From NCBI RefSeq assembly GCF_000754805.1, contig NZ_KN150731.1, positions 2,147,559 to 2,211,558 on the forward strand: a DNA stretch of 64,000 bases, read 5' to 3'. The stretch comes from Yersinia frederiksenii ATCC 33641 (GTDB lineage: Bacteria > Pseudomonadota > Gammaproteobacteria > Enterobacterales > Enterobacteriaceae). The notes below the pieces were generated by a model that saw only the letters and a program-made list of their open reading frames with translations, was not told the origin of the DNA and did not search any database. Made by a program: the position numbers and the translations under genes. Shown here piece by piece: positions 49,378 to 58,083 of this stretch. Position 1 is the stretch's first letter; each line of letters begins with the position of its first letter.

Positions 49378-50436
49378 ATGGCGACTGAAATAGAGAAACG
49401 TAGCGCCTTTGGTGAGCCAAAAACGAAACGTCGCGCTATCTATTTGCTGATTGGCTTATTGGTCGTTAACGGGCTGGCGTGGTTTTGGGCTTTTACTGAA
49501 TTTAATAATAATGCGGTATTAATGGGCATGGCGTTTCTGGCTTATAGTTTTGGCTTGCGACATGCCGTGGATGCAGATCATATTGCTGCTATTGATAACG
49601 TCACTCGAAAACTTATGCAGCAGGGGAAGACTCCGATTGCGGTCGGAACGTTTTTCTCACTGGGTCATTCAACTATCGTGATATTAGCCTCACTGGCTAT
49701 TGCTGCGACCGCGATGGCATTTAAAAATAATATGGAGTGGTTCCATGAGATTGGGGGATTAATTGGCACCCTGGTTTCATCGGTATTTTTGCTATTATTT
49801 GCTTTTCTTAATTTAACCATCTTGATTTCAGTGTATAAAAAGTTCAAACAGGTCAAAGCGGGTCATGTGTATAAAGATGAAGAGCTTGACCTACTGCTGA
49901 CTAATAATGGTGGCTTGCTCGCTCGAGTTTTCAGGCGCGTGTTTAACATGGTCAATAAAAGCTGGCATATGTATCCGGTCGGTTTTTTATTTGGTTTAGG
50001 TTTTGATACTGCCACCGAAATTGGTGTCTTAGGGATCTCCGCCGCCAGTGCAAGTCACGGTATCAATTTATGGTCAATAATGCTGTTCCCGATTTTATTT
50101 GCTGCTGGTATGGCTTTGATTGATTCGCTCGATAATTTTGTGATGATTGGTGCTTATGGCTGGGCCTTTTCTAAACCGGTACGAAAACTGTATTACAACA
50201 TTACTATCACCGCAGCGTCGGTTATCATCGCTTTCTTTATCGGCGGTATTGAGGCTTTAGGACTCATTGCAGATAAACTTAATTTAACTGGAGGAGTTTG
50301 GACGCCGATTAATAATATCAGTGAGAATTTAGGTGAAATAGGTTACTGGATTATTGGGATGTTCCTGCTGTGTTGGTTAATTTCAGTCGTTAATTATTAT
50401 ATTCGTGGCTATGATAAATTGAGTATTGGTAGTTAA
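49378..50436 (+). CDS. nixA: High-affinity nickel transporter NixA (NiCoT family)
   Basis: A 353-residue permease with about eight membrane helices. The NiCoT signatures are intact: RHAVDADHIAAIDN (His62-His68), FSLGHSTIV and GLGFDTATEIG. The start at 49378 follows CTGGAG and lies 22 bases after yut, so the two genes form an operon. Together with ynt it flanks the urease genes, as reported for pathogenic yersiniae. Confidence 0.92.
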   Translation: MATEIEKRSAFGEPKTKRRAIYLLIGLLVVNGLAWFWAFTEFNNNAVLMGMAFLAYSFGLRHAVDADHIAAIDNVTRKLMQQGKTPIAVGTFFSLGHSTIVILASLAIAATAMAFKNNMEWFHEIGGLIGTLVSSVFLLLFAFLNLTILISVYKKFKQVKAGHVYKDEELDLLLTNNGGLLARVFRRVFNMVNKSWHMYPVGFLFGLGFDTATEIGVLGISAASASHGINLWSIMLFPILFAAGMALIDSLDNFVMIGAYGWAFSKPVRKLYYNITITAASVIIAFFIGGIEALGLIADKLNLTGGVWTPINNISENLGEIGYWIIGMFLLCWLISVVNYYIRGYDKLSIGS

Positions 50437-50447
50437 CTTTTTACCGT

Positions 50448-50480
50448 AAAATAAGGCACTCATCAATGAGTGCCTTATTT
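50448..50480. terminator. Bidirectional terminator between nixA and hdeB
   Basis: AAATAAGGCACTCAT and its reverse complement ATGAGTGCCTTATTT form an almost perfect palindrome (loop of 2-6 bases) between two convergent genes. Confidence 0.87.
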
Positions 50481-50500
50481 GTCATATTGACCTTTTCAGA

Positions 50501-50845
50501 TTACATATGATGTTTCTTAGCGAAATTTAAAATATCTTGTTTCATTTCTGACAGTTTACTTTCAGGGGACTTTTTACACACTTCGACCACTTTCGGTGTC
50601 ACGATAGTGTCGGTCTCGTGAAAGTCTACATAATCGCCTTTCTTATATTGAGTATCATCATTTAGTACCCAATAAACTACTGGAGTAAATGATTTAGGAT
50701 TCAGATCCAGAAATTCTTTGCAGGTCATATCACTCGGGGTCGTCGCTGTTGCGCTAGTCGTTGTCGGGGTGGCTGCAAAAGTCGTCGCGGCAGCAGAAAG
50801 CAATAAACCAGTCAATGCAATATTACGAAGTGATTTGTAGGACAT
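50501..50845 (-). CDS. hdeB: Acid-stress periplasmic chaperone HdeB
   Basis: A 114-residue exported protein. A signal peptide of about 24 residues (ending TFA) is followed by a Thr/Ala-rich linker and an HdeA/HdeB domain with DMTCKEFLDL and VVEVCKKSP, whose two cysteines form the conserved disulphide. HdeB keeps periplasmic proteins soluble in acid. AAGGAATTAAGC before the ATG is the ribosome binding site. It is convergent with the urease-nixA block. Confidence 0.88.
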   Translation of the reverse strand: MSYKSLRNIALTGLLLSAAATTFAATPTTTSATATTPSDMTCKEFLDLNPKSFTPVVYWVLNDDTQYKKGDYVDFHETDTIVTPKVVEVCKKSPESKLSEMKQDILNFAKKHHM

Positions 50846-51233
50846 GCTTAATTCCTTATTTGTCTGTTAGAAATCTACAGAGTTAAACTAAGGGTGATAA
50901 ATATCACTCAGAGATGACGACTCCGGCGTTATTACTTGCTGGAGTACCTTTATATTATTAGTTATAAGGGACGCTAATGCCAATGATGAAGGTTATTATT
51001 AAATTCATGATTCAGTATGCATAACTTTACAAACTGTAAAAGTAGCTTTAAAGAATGACTGCCATTCTGTATATCATCATGATGATAATTACACCCTATT
51101 AATGTAATGTTTTTCGCTGATATTAGGTGGTTTTATTACTTGATTTTCATCAAAAATAATTTAATTTTAACATGAATTATCTGAGTTTTTATCTATAATC
51201 AATTAACCTATAACAATTTTAGTTACTCTATTG
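50846..51233. promoter_or_regulatory. Divergent regulatory region hdeB / kch-like gene
   Basis: A 388-base AT-rich region with two divergent promoters. TATCATCATGATGATA (51072-51087) is a perfect 16-base palindrome and a possible operator. AGAATGACTGCCATTCT, near 51053, can form a small hairpin. Confidence 0.45.
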
Positions 51234-52409
51234 ATGAAGATATTACAGAAAATTAAATCTAGGCTATCGATACCACATTGTCTGGCTATCCTGGTGGCAA
51301 TTAATGGATATCTGGTTTTAAGTCCAGTACTTTTCCGGGCTATCACCCACTTTTCAGGAGTAACAAATGAGTTTAGTACTTGGAAGGAGACGCTGAGTTT
51401 TCTTGAGTTGGTTGAAATTCCACGGTTTATGATCGGTTTTGTACTGATTTTGATGGCTGTTGCCCTATCAATGAAAACCCGTATAGCCTGGTTTTTCACG
51501 GTGTTACTGATATTTACCATCGTTTCTATCAATATCATTATTCTAAAAGATCACAATACACTGACGACTTATTCCATTGTGATTATTGTCGCCTTGATAT
51601 TTTACTGGCGGGAATTTAATTATTATAGCCTCGGTAGCGGAACGTTTCTTGCTATTGTTAGTATCGCTTCACTGATCGTTTATAGCATGCTGGGCACACT
51701 TTATATCGGCGATGAATTCGCGCCAGTCGTCACCGATTTACCGACAGCGTTCTATTTTGCGGTTGTTTGTATGTCAACAGTGGGCTTCGGGGATATTATC
51801 CCACATACCACGTTGGCACGAATGTTTACCCTTACGGTGATTATTTCCGGTATTACTGTCTTTGCTGCTTCAGTTTCTTCTATTGCCGGGCCGATAATCA
51901 GTAATAATGTTAAACGTATAGTTAAAGGTAGGGCCTCTGACGTGGAACGTAAAAATCATTTTATTATCGTGGGCACCAGCTCTCTGGCACTGAATGTGTA
52001 TAACGGCCTACGAGAACGCGGTGATGAAGTCACGGTGGTTTGTGCTGTAGGTAGTCAACAGAATTATCCATCTGATGCGGATATTATCGAGGGCGACCCC
52101 TCTTCAGTGGTAACATTGAAGTTAGCGGGGGCCGACAAAGCAAAATATATTATCGCACTGTGTGACAGTGATGCCGATAATGCTTTCACCATTCTGGCCG
52201 CTAAAGAAATCGCCGGTGAATCCACCAAAACCTTAGCATTGGTGAATGAAACCGAAAATATGAAGAAAGTTAAACGGGTTGAACCTAGTATGGTCTTCTC
52301 TCTACCATTATTAGGCAGTGAGTTGCTGGTTAGAACCCTGAATGGCGATACCATTAATAATGAACTAATTACTGAGATGTTCTTTGGTAATTGCCAAAAA
52401 CTGGATTAA
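51234..52409 (+). CDS. kch: Kch-like voltage-gated potassium channel with RCK/TrkA-N domain
   Basis: A 391-residue six-helix channel. The selectivity filter STVGFGD lies at about residue 180, preceded by six hydrophobic segments and followed by an RCK (TrkA-N) domain from about 238 (HFIIVGTSSLALNVYNGLRERGDEVTVV is the nucleotide-binding core). It resembles E. coli Kch throughout, though only moderately. It lies at the inner membrane; its physiological role in enterobacteria is unclear. Confidence 0.8.
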   Translation: MKILQKIKSRLSIPHCLAILVAINGYLVLSPVLFRAITHFSGVTNEFSTWKETLSFLELVEIPRFMIGFVLILMAVALSMKTRIAWFFTVLLIFTIVSINIIILKDHNTLTTYSIVIIVALIFYWREFNYYSLGSGTFLAIVSIASLIVYSMLGTLYIGDEFAPVVTDLPTAFYFAVVCMSTVGFGDIIPHTTLARMFTLTVIISGITVFAASVSSIAGPIISNNVKRIVKGRASDVERKNHFIIVGTSSLALNVYNGLRERGDEVTVVCAVGSQQNYPSDADIIEGDPSSVVTLKLAGADKAKYIIALCDSDADNAFTILAAKEIAGESTKTLALVNETENMKKVKRVEPSMVFSLPLLGSELLVRTLNGDTINNELITEMFFGNCQKLD

Positions 52410-52422
52410 TTCAATACTCTGC

Positions 52423-52444
52423 ACCCCTGATATATCAGGGGTGT
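52423..52444 (+). terminator. Possible terminator after kch
   Basis: CACCCCTGATATATCAGGGGTG is a perfect palindrome 13 bases after the stop, but with a poor T tract. Confidence 0.5.
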
Positions 52445-52513
52445 TAGTGACGTTCAGTGATTCGACCCTTCCAGAGCGGCGACTCTGCGAGGCTGCTGCA
52501 AACAGCGATATGT

Positions 52514-52918
52514 TTATTCAGTCACGGCTTGTGGGTCTTTCGGCTTTTCTTTTGGCCCCACCATTAAACCTAATTCGACAGCAATAAAACCGACAATCAG
52601 ACTGGCGATCAAATAGCCGATTGAAACGAAAACTTCGCTTGGGTTTTTCATCATTTCGACGGCACCAAAAACAAAACTGGAAAATGTTGAAAGCCCGCCC
52701 ATGATTCCGGTTCCCACCATTAGATGGACATATTGATTAATTTTACCGTTTTTAAAGCAAGAGGTGACCAACCCTAATAAAAATGCGGCGATGATATTGG
52801 CCGCAAAGATATCCATGGGGAAGCCATCGGCCAGTCTGGGTACTGACATCATAATTAATTCACGACACATGGCACCAAAAGCGCCACCGATAAAAACCAG
52901 AATAATAAGATTCGGCAT
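52514..52918 (-). CDS. crcB: CrcB/Fluc fluoride channel, second of a pair
   Basis: A 134-residue, four-helix membrane protein. The CrcB pattern [12 protein letters not shown] near the N terminus, and [14 protein letters not shown] with the conserved Phe/Thr-Ser, are present. CrcB homologues export fluoride as a dual-topology dimer. The tail has an unusual KEKPKDPQ sequence. It follows the other crcB gene by 34 bases on the same strand. Confidence 0.9.
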   Translation of the reverse strand: MPNLIILVFIGGAFGAMCRELIMMSVPRLADGFPMDIFAANIIAAFLLGLVTSCFKNGKINQYVHLMVGTGIMGGLSTFSSFVFGAVEMMKNPSEVFVSIGYLIASLIVGFIAVELGLMVGPKEKPKDPQAVTE

Positions 52919-52952
52919 AATAATTATCTCCGATTAATAGAATCGTTTATGC

Positions 52953-53333
52953 TCAATAAGCCAGCCAGGCACCGAATGCCGCGGCGGCTAAACCAAGCAA
53001 TACAGAAATAATCAGATATCCGGCAGCCATTGCTCTGCCTTGAGCGGTGGCCAGTTTTGCCGCATCTAATTGCATGCTACTAAAGGTGGTATAGCCGCCT
53101 AAAATACCGGTCAACACCGCAGCATTTATTAAATCGCCATAACGATCACGCCAGTCAATACTGAAAAGAATACTCAGATAGCCAATAACGAATGCCCCTG
53201 AAATATTGATGAGAAAAGTACCGAGGGGAAGATTGCCTTTATATACTTTGCCAACACCGAGTCCTAGCCACCATCGTAAAAGTGACCCGAGCCCTCCTCC
53301 AAGCCCTACCCACATTATGTCAATTGCAGTCAT
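52953..53333 (-). CDS. crcB: CrcB/Fluc fluoride channel, first of a pair
   Basis: A 126-residue four-helix channel. GGGLGSLLRWWLG and AVLTGILGGYTTFSS are the two conserved CrcB segments; the second forms the fluoride path. It is first in a two-gene unit. Where two CrcB proteins are encoded in tandem they are usually assumed to make an antiparallel heterodimer, which may be the case here. Confidence 0.9.
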   Translation of the reverse strand: MTAIDIMWVGLGGGLGSLLRWWLGLGVGKVYKGNLPLGTFLINISGAFVIGYLSILFSIDWRDRYGDLINAAVLTGILGGYTTFSSMQLDAAKLATAQGRAMAAGYLIISVLLGLAAAAFGAWLAY

Positions 53334-53484
53334 AGCAAAGCCCTCAATGGCAATTCGTCAGAGTAATCATAATTGTAGTACAAACAATTTTAGAAATGTT
53401 CGAAGAGATCACTTTCATGGGGAAGGGATGACGTTAAAATAGGAATGCCGTTTCAAAATACGATAAATGGAGACAGAAGCCATC

Positions 53485-54519
53485 ATGCCTTACAACGCAG
53501 ATCCTTCCCGCTACAACCAAATGCAATATCGTTTTTGTGGAAAAAGTGGCTTGCAGCTTCCCGCATTATCGCTTGGGCTTTGGCATAACTTTAGTTTTAA
53601 CAATACATTAGAATCACAACGAACGTTACTGCGCAAAGCCTTTGATCTGGGAATTACCCACTTCGATTTAGCCAATAACTATGGTCCACCACCGGGTTCG
53701 GCCGAGCAAAATTTTGGTAAGTTGTTGCAAGACGACTTTAAGCCTTATCGTGACGAGTTGATTATCTCGACTAAGGCCGGTTATAACATGTGGCCTGGCC
53801 CCTATGGTGCAGGGAGCTCACGAAAATATCTGTTGGCTAGCTTAGATCAAAGCCTAAAACGTATGGGGCTGGATTATGTGGATATTTTCTATTCCCACCG
53901 TGTGGATGAAAACACGCCAATGGAAGAGACCGCATCAGCATTAGCTCAGGCAGTGCAAAGCGGCAAAGCACTGTATGTGGGTATTTCATCCTACTCTACC
54001 GAACGAACCGCCAAGATGGTGGAATTATTGCAAGAGTGGAAAATCCCATTACTGATCCATCAACCTTCCTACAATATTCTTAACCGTTGGGTTGAGCAGA
54101 CGAATCTATTAGATACTCTGGATAACCATGGTGTGGGCTGTATTGCCTTTACACCATTGGCACAAGGGTTGTTAACTGGGAAATACCTCAATGGTATCCC
54201 GGATGACTCGCGGATGAAAAAAGAAGCTGGCGGCTCACTAAAAGAAAATATGTTATCAGCGGCCAATCTGCAGAGCATTAAGTTGCTGAATGAGTTGGCT
54301 GAGCAGCGTGGGCAATCATTGGCGCAAATGGCATTGAGCTGGTTATTGAAAGATAGTCGAGTGACGTCAGTTTTGATTGGTGCTAGCCGTCCTGAGCAGC
54401 TTGAGGAAAATTGTGCCGCACTGAGTAACCTGACATTCACCGTAGAAGAGTTAACCGCTATTGATCAGCATGTTACCGACGGCCAGCTTAATCTATGGCA
54501 GGCTTCTTCGGATCGTTAA
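53485..54519 (+). CDS. yghZ: L-glyceraldehyde 3-phosphate reductase YghZ (aldo/keto reductase)
   Basis: A 344-residue NADPH-dependent aldo/keto reductase very close to E. coli YghZ (Gpr). Conserved blocks are MQYRFCGKSGLQLPALSLGLWHNF, DLANNYGPPPGSAE (catalytic Tyr), STKAGYNMWPGPYG (Lys) and YSHRVDENTPMEETA (His). An ATG 18 bases upstream would add six residues; 53485 aligns with the E. coli start. It is convergent with yliI. Confidence 0.9.
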   Translation: MPYNADPSRYNQMQYRFCGKSGLQLPALSLGLWHNFSFNNTLESQRTLLRKAFDLGITHFDLANNYGPPPGSAEQNFGKLLQDDFKPYRDELIISTKAGYNMWPGPYGAGSSRKYLLASLDQSLKRMGLDYVDIFYSHRVDENTPMEETASALAQAVQSGKALYVGISSYSTERTAKMVELLQEWKIPLLIHQPSYNILNRWVEQTNLLDTLDNHGVGCIAFTPLAQGLLTGKYLNGIPDDSRMKKEAGGSLKENMLSAANLQSIKLLNELAEQRGQSLAQMALSWLLKDSRVTSVLIGASRPEQLEENCAALSNLTFTVEELTAIDQHVTDGQLNLWQASSDR

Positions 54520-54553
54520 CTTGACGTAACTGAGTCAGTGTTTGGCATCAGGC

Positions 54554-54581
54554 AAAAGCCGGAAAATTTCTCCGGCTTTTT
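54554..54581. terminator. Terminator between yghZ and yliI
   Basis: AAAAGCCGGA pairs with TCCGGCTTTT around an AAATTTC loop, followed by T. The A run allows it to work for yliI too. Confidence 0.88.
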
Positions 54582-54600
54582 GTTGGTAACCATAGGTCTG

Positions 54601-55764
54601 TTATGGGTTTGTCGCGAGGCCGACTTTTAGCAGTTTACCGTCACTCTCATCCGTTAACAGATACACATACCCGTCTGGCCCGATGCGCACATCACGGATA
54701 CGTTCACCGCGATCTCCTAGTAGCCGCTCCTCGGCAATCACTTTATCGTCATCAAGTTGCAAACGAATTAGCTCTTTCTGAGCCAACGCGCCGATGAACA
54801 ACGAATGTTGCCAGGTTGGGAAGCGGGTTGCATCATAAAATGCCATCCCACTGATACCTGGAGATTTTTCCCAATAATATGCTGGCTGTTCGGTACCATC
54901 CACATGAGTACCTGTGGCCTCTGGAATGGGAAGACCAGAATAATTCACCCCGTGAGTTGCCAATGGCCAGCCATAGTTTTTCCCCGCCATTAGGATGTTG
55001 ACCTCATCACCGCCTTTAGGCCCATGTTCATTGGACCACATCACCCCACTCCATGGGTTAAGCGCCAACCCTTGCGGATTACGATGCCCATAGGACCAGA
55101 TCTCTGGCCTTGCGGGAGACTTTTTCGCAAAGGGATTATCTTTTGGCACCTTACCGTCAAGGGTTAGACGCACGACTTTACCTTGATGCAAGCTCAGGTC
55201 CTGAGCAGTAGGGCGCTGGTTATTCTCACCCAAGGTAATAAAGAGATGCTCTTGCTCATCAAAGGCCAATTTCCCACCGAAGTGGTTGCCTGTCGATAGT
55301 TTTGGCTGTTGGCGGAAAAAGACAGTGAAGTTCTCAATCGCTGTGCCTTGAGGGTTAAGGCGGCCATAACCTACTGCGGTACCGGCTTTACCCTCTTTTC
55401 CCTCCTCGGCGAAACTGAGGTAGACACGGCGGTCTTGAGTAAATTTCGGTGACAAAGCCACGTCTAATAAGCCACCTTGCCCCTTGGCATAGACTGTAGG
55501 CACGCCTTTCAGGGGGGCTGATAGTGGTTTCTCTGACTGCCATAAACGCAATTGCCCGGAACGTTCAGTAATCAAGATTCCGCCATTATCAGGCAAAAAT
55601 GCCAGTGACCAAGGATGGTCCAGTCCATTTTGTAGTTCAGTAACTGTCACGGTGGGGGACGGGGCTGCTAACACAGGCGCTGAGAAAATCACACTGAGTA
55701 AGAGCAATTTGACTAATTGCCCGCTCAGGCGAGAGGTCGGTGTTCTATTTCCAAATAACGTCAT
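54601..55764 (-). CDS. yliI: PQQ-dependent aldose sugar dehydrogenase YliI
   Basis: A 387-residue periplasmic six-bladed beta-propeller enzyme. A signal peptide ending VLAA precedes the domain, and the conserved LDHPWSLAFLPD, KLSTGNHFGGKL, GENNQRPTAQDL, RNPQGLALNPWSG and EHGPKGGDE blocks contain the PQQ and calcium ligands. It oxidises aldoses when PQQ is supplied. ATG 55764 follows GGAG by 6 bases; a GTG one codon upstream is rejected. Confidence 0.9.
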   Translation of the reverse strand: MTLFGNRTPTSRLSGQLVKLLLLSVIFSAPVLAAPSPTVTVTELQNGLDHPWSLAFLPDNGGILITERSGQLRLWQSEKPLSAPLKGVPTVYAKGQGGLLDVALSPKFTQDRRVYLSFAEEGKEGKAGTAVGYGRLNPQGTAIENFTVFFRQQPKLSTGNHFGGKLAFDEQEHLFITLGENNQRPTAQDLSLHQGKVVRLTLDGKVPKDNPFAKKSPARPEIWSYGHRNPQGLALNPWSGVMWSNEHGPKGGDEVNILMAGKNYGWPLATHGVNYSGLPIPEATGTHVDGTEQPAYYWEKSPGISGMAFYDATRFPTWQHSLFIGALAQKELIRLQLDDDKVIAEERLLGDRGERIRDVRIGPDGYVYLLTDESDGKLLKVGLATNP

Positions 55765-56355
55765 CACTCACTCCATAAATGTGCAAACACCTGTTAACTT
55801 TAGAATATTAATAGAAAATCGGCTATTTCGAATCAAAAACCTGTGATGCTGAACAGCAGATTAATAGCGCGGTGATAGCTAAAATAGTGACATGAACTTC
55901 GCTTCACGAATAAACCCATGACGAAAAATCCCGATAAAAGTGGAAAGGTTTGGATGAAACAATTATCAAACCAATAAGATCCCCTAATTTATCCTTCCAT
56001 ATGTTTCAATTCATTTTTACTGTTTTATTTTGTTGCTTATCGATAGGCAAATAAAAACTAACCATATGAAATACAAATGAATTAAACTTAATTCGCCGAG
56101 CAAAAAAATAATCATTTTGCGATAAGCATCACATTGTAATCGCTGAGAAATGTGAAGGGCATCAAGATGAAAAGTCAATTAGAGACGATTATAGTGACGC
56201 TTGAATTACTGGCTTGTCTGTCAACTCCGTATACTGCCGACAACCAGAAGCAATGGAGCTGGGCAAGGGGCACGATAGAGTACAGGTAAAGGGAATTCAC
56301 CATTGCACTGGCATATGAATAACTTGTGTCTTTTGAACGTCAAAAGGTGTTGGGT
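55765..56355. promoter_or_regulatory. Upstream region of the chb operon
   Basis: A 590-base AT-rich region holding the promoters of yliI and chbB. TTTATTTTG (56024-56032) and CAAATAAA (56048-56055) form a spaced inverted repeat compatible with a NagC-type operator. AATTCATTT (56009) and AAATGAATT (56076) form a second, wider one. TGTGA-N6-TCA near 56151 is half like a CRP site. These are suggestions from pattern only. Confidence 0.4.
56167..56289 (+). CDS. Possible small leader ORF before chbB
   Basis: A 40-codon frame begins with ATG 8 bases after GAAGGG, starts MKSQLETIIVTLELLACL and ends at TAA 66 bases before chbB. The first half is hydrophobic and the second polar with two Trp. It has no recognised relatives. 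The good ribosome binding site is the only positive evidence; it may be a leader peptide or chance. Confidence 0.3.
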   Translation: MKSQLETIIVTLELLACLSTPYTADNQKQWSWARGTIEYR

Positions 56356-56673
56356 ATGGAAAAGAAAAAAATTTATCTATTTTGCTCTGCCGGTATGTCT
56401 ACCTCGCTACTGGTTTCCAAAATGAAAATACAAGCAGAGAAGTATGAAGTGCCAGTAGTTATCAATGCTTACCCGGAAGCGTTGGCAGCACAACATGGTA
56501 AAGAAGCAGATGTCATCCTATTAGGGCCGCAGATTGCTTACATGTTGCCAGAGGTCACCAAAATGTTCCCTAACAAACCCGTTGAAGTGATTGACTCGAT
56601 CCTTTACGGCAAAGTCGATGGCTTAGGGGTATTAAAAGCTGCTGTTGCCGCAATAAAAAAAGCAAAACAATAA
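56356..56673 (+). CDS. chbB: PTS chitobiose/cellobiose-specific EIIB
   Basis: A 105-residue PTS phosphocarrier of the lactose/chitobiose family. The phosphorylated Cys10 is in LFCSAGMST. It matches E. coli ChbB over the full length. ATG 56356 follows AAGG by 8 bases; the longer frame from 56326 is rejected. It passes phosphate from ChbA to the sugar bound in ChbC. Confidence 0.94.
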   Translation: MEKKKIYLFCSAGMSTSLLVSKMKIQAEKYEVPVVINAYPEALAAQHGKEADVILLGPQIAYMLPEVTKMFPNKPVEVIDSILYGKVDGLGVLKAAVAAIKKAKQ

Positions 56674-56683
56674 GGGGAGCACT

Positions 56684-58045
56684 GTGAGCGCATTTATTAA
56701 TTCTCTGGAAAGGGTCATATTGCCCTTCGCCATTAAGATTGGCAAACAGCAACATATTAATGCTATCAAGAATGGGTTTATTCGGCTGATGCCATTAACC
56801 CTGACGGGGGCGATGTTCGTTCTTATCAATAACGTATTCTTAAGCTTTGGCGAAGGGTCGTTCTTCTTCTCGATGGGTATTCGTTTAGATGCCGATACGA
56901 TTACTACCCTCAATGGTTTTAAAGCGATAGGCGGCAACGTTTATAACGGTACTCTCGGCATCATGTCATTAATGACGCCATTCTTTATCAGTATGGCCTT
57001 GGCCGAAGAGAAAAGAGTCGATCCACTGGCTTCGGCTCTGTTGGCCATCGCGGCCTTTATGACCGTAACACCTTACAGTGTTGGTGAGGCTTATGCCGTC
57101 GGTGCCAACTGGTTGGGTGGCGCGAATATTATCTCGGGCATTATTATTGGTTTGGTGGTTGCAGAGGTCTTTGCCTTTATCGTGCGACGTAACTGGGTTA
57201 TCCGCTTGCCAGACAGCGTGCCAACGTCCGTTTCCCGCTCGTTCTCTGCCCTGATTCCTGGTTTTATCATTCTGTCCATTATGGGCGTCATTGCTTATTC
57301 CCTTGGATTGCATGGCACTAACTTCCACCAGATCATTATGGACACCATTTCAGCGCCGCTGTCGAAAATGGGCAGTGTTGTGGGATGGGTGTATGTTATG
57401 TGCTCTTCACTGTTGTGGTTCTTCGGGATACACGGTGCAATGGCCTTATCTGCACTGGAAAGTGGCATTATGATGCCGTTTGCCTTGGAAAACGTGGCAA
57501 CCTATACCCAATATGGTTCGGTTGCAGCGGCAGTGGCGGCGGGCAAAGAATTCCATATGTGGGCCAAACCTTTCGTTGACTCCTATATCTTCCTCGGCGG
57601 CACCGGCGCAACACTTGGGCTGGTTATTGCTATCTTTATCGGCTCGCGCCGTGAAGATTACCGTCAGGTGGCAAAATTGGGCGCGCCAGCGAGTGTTTTC
57701 CAGATTAACGAACCTATTTTGTTTGGTCTGCCGGTCATTATGAACCCACTGTTCTTTATTCCGTTTATCTTGGTTCAACCGGTGTTGGCAATTATCACAT
57801 CGATTGCGTATTACACCGGTTTTATTCCGCCAATCACCAATATTGCGCCGTGGACTATGCCGGTCGGCTTGGGGGCATTCTTTAACACCAACGGCAGTAT
57901 TGCTGCGATGCTGTTAAGTCTGTTCAACCTCGGGGTTGCCACCATGATTTATCTGCCGTTTGTGATTATTGCTAACAAAGCACAGAACGAGATAGATCGT
58001 GAAGTTCAAAGCGAAGAAGAGATAGCTGATAGCTTGAAATTCTAA
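56684..58045 (+). CDS. chbC: PTS chitobiose/cellobiose-specific EIIC
   Basis: A 453-residue membrane permease of the PTS that takes up and phosphorylates N,N'-diacetylchitobiose or cellobiose. About ten helices and the WFFGIHG and [11 protein letters not shown] motifs are conserved with E. coli ChbC. The start is GTG at 56684 after AGGGGAG, 11 bases past chbB. Confidence 0.94.
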   Translation: MSAFINSLERVILPFAIKIGKQQHINAIKNGFIRLMPLTLTGAMFVLINNVFLSFGEGSFFFSMGIRLDADTITTLNGFKAIGGNVYNGTLGIMSLMTPFFISMALAEEKRVDPLASALLAIAAFMTVTPYSVGEAYAVGANWLGGANIISGIIIGLVVAEVFAFIVRRNWVIRLPDSVPTSVSRSFSALIPGFIILSIMGVIAYSLGLHGTNFHQIIMDTISAPLSKMGSVVGWVYVMCSSLLWFFGIHGAMALSALESGIMMPFALENVATYTQYGSVAAAVAAGKEFHMWAKPFVDSYIFLGGTGATLGLVIAIFIGSRREDYRQVAKLGAPASVFQINEPILFGLPVIMNPLFFIPFILVQPVLAIITSIAYYTGFIPPITNIAPWTMPVGLGAFFNTNGSIAAMLLSLFNLGVATMIYLPFVIIANKAQNEIDREVQSEEEIADSLKF

Positions 58046-58083
58046 TCAGTAACCCTATTGAACGTACAAGGCTGGAGGCTGGA

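Noticed and set aside
53334-53484. Possible crcB-type fluoride riboswitch
   Set aside because: The conserved bases and pseudoknot arrangement of the class could not be found in the leader of the crcB pair.
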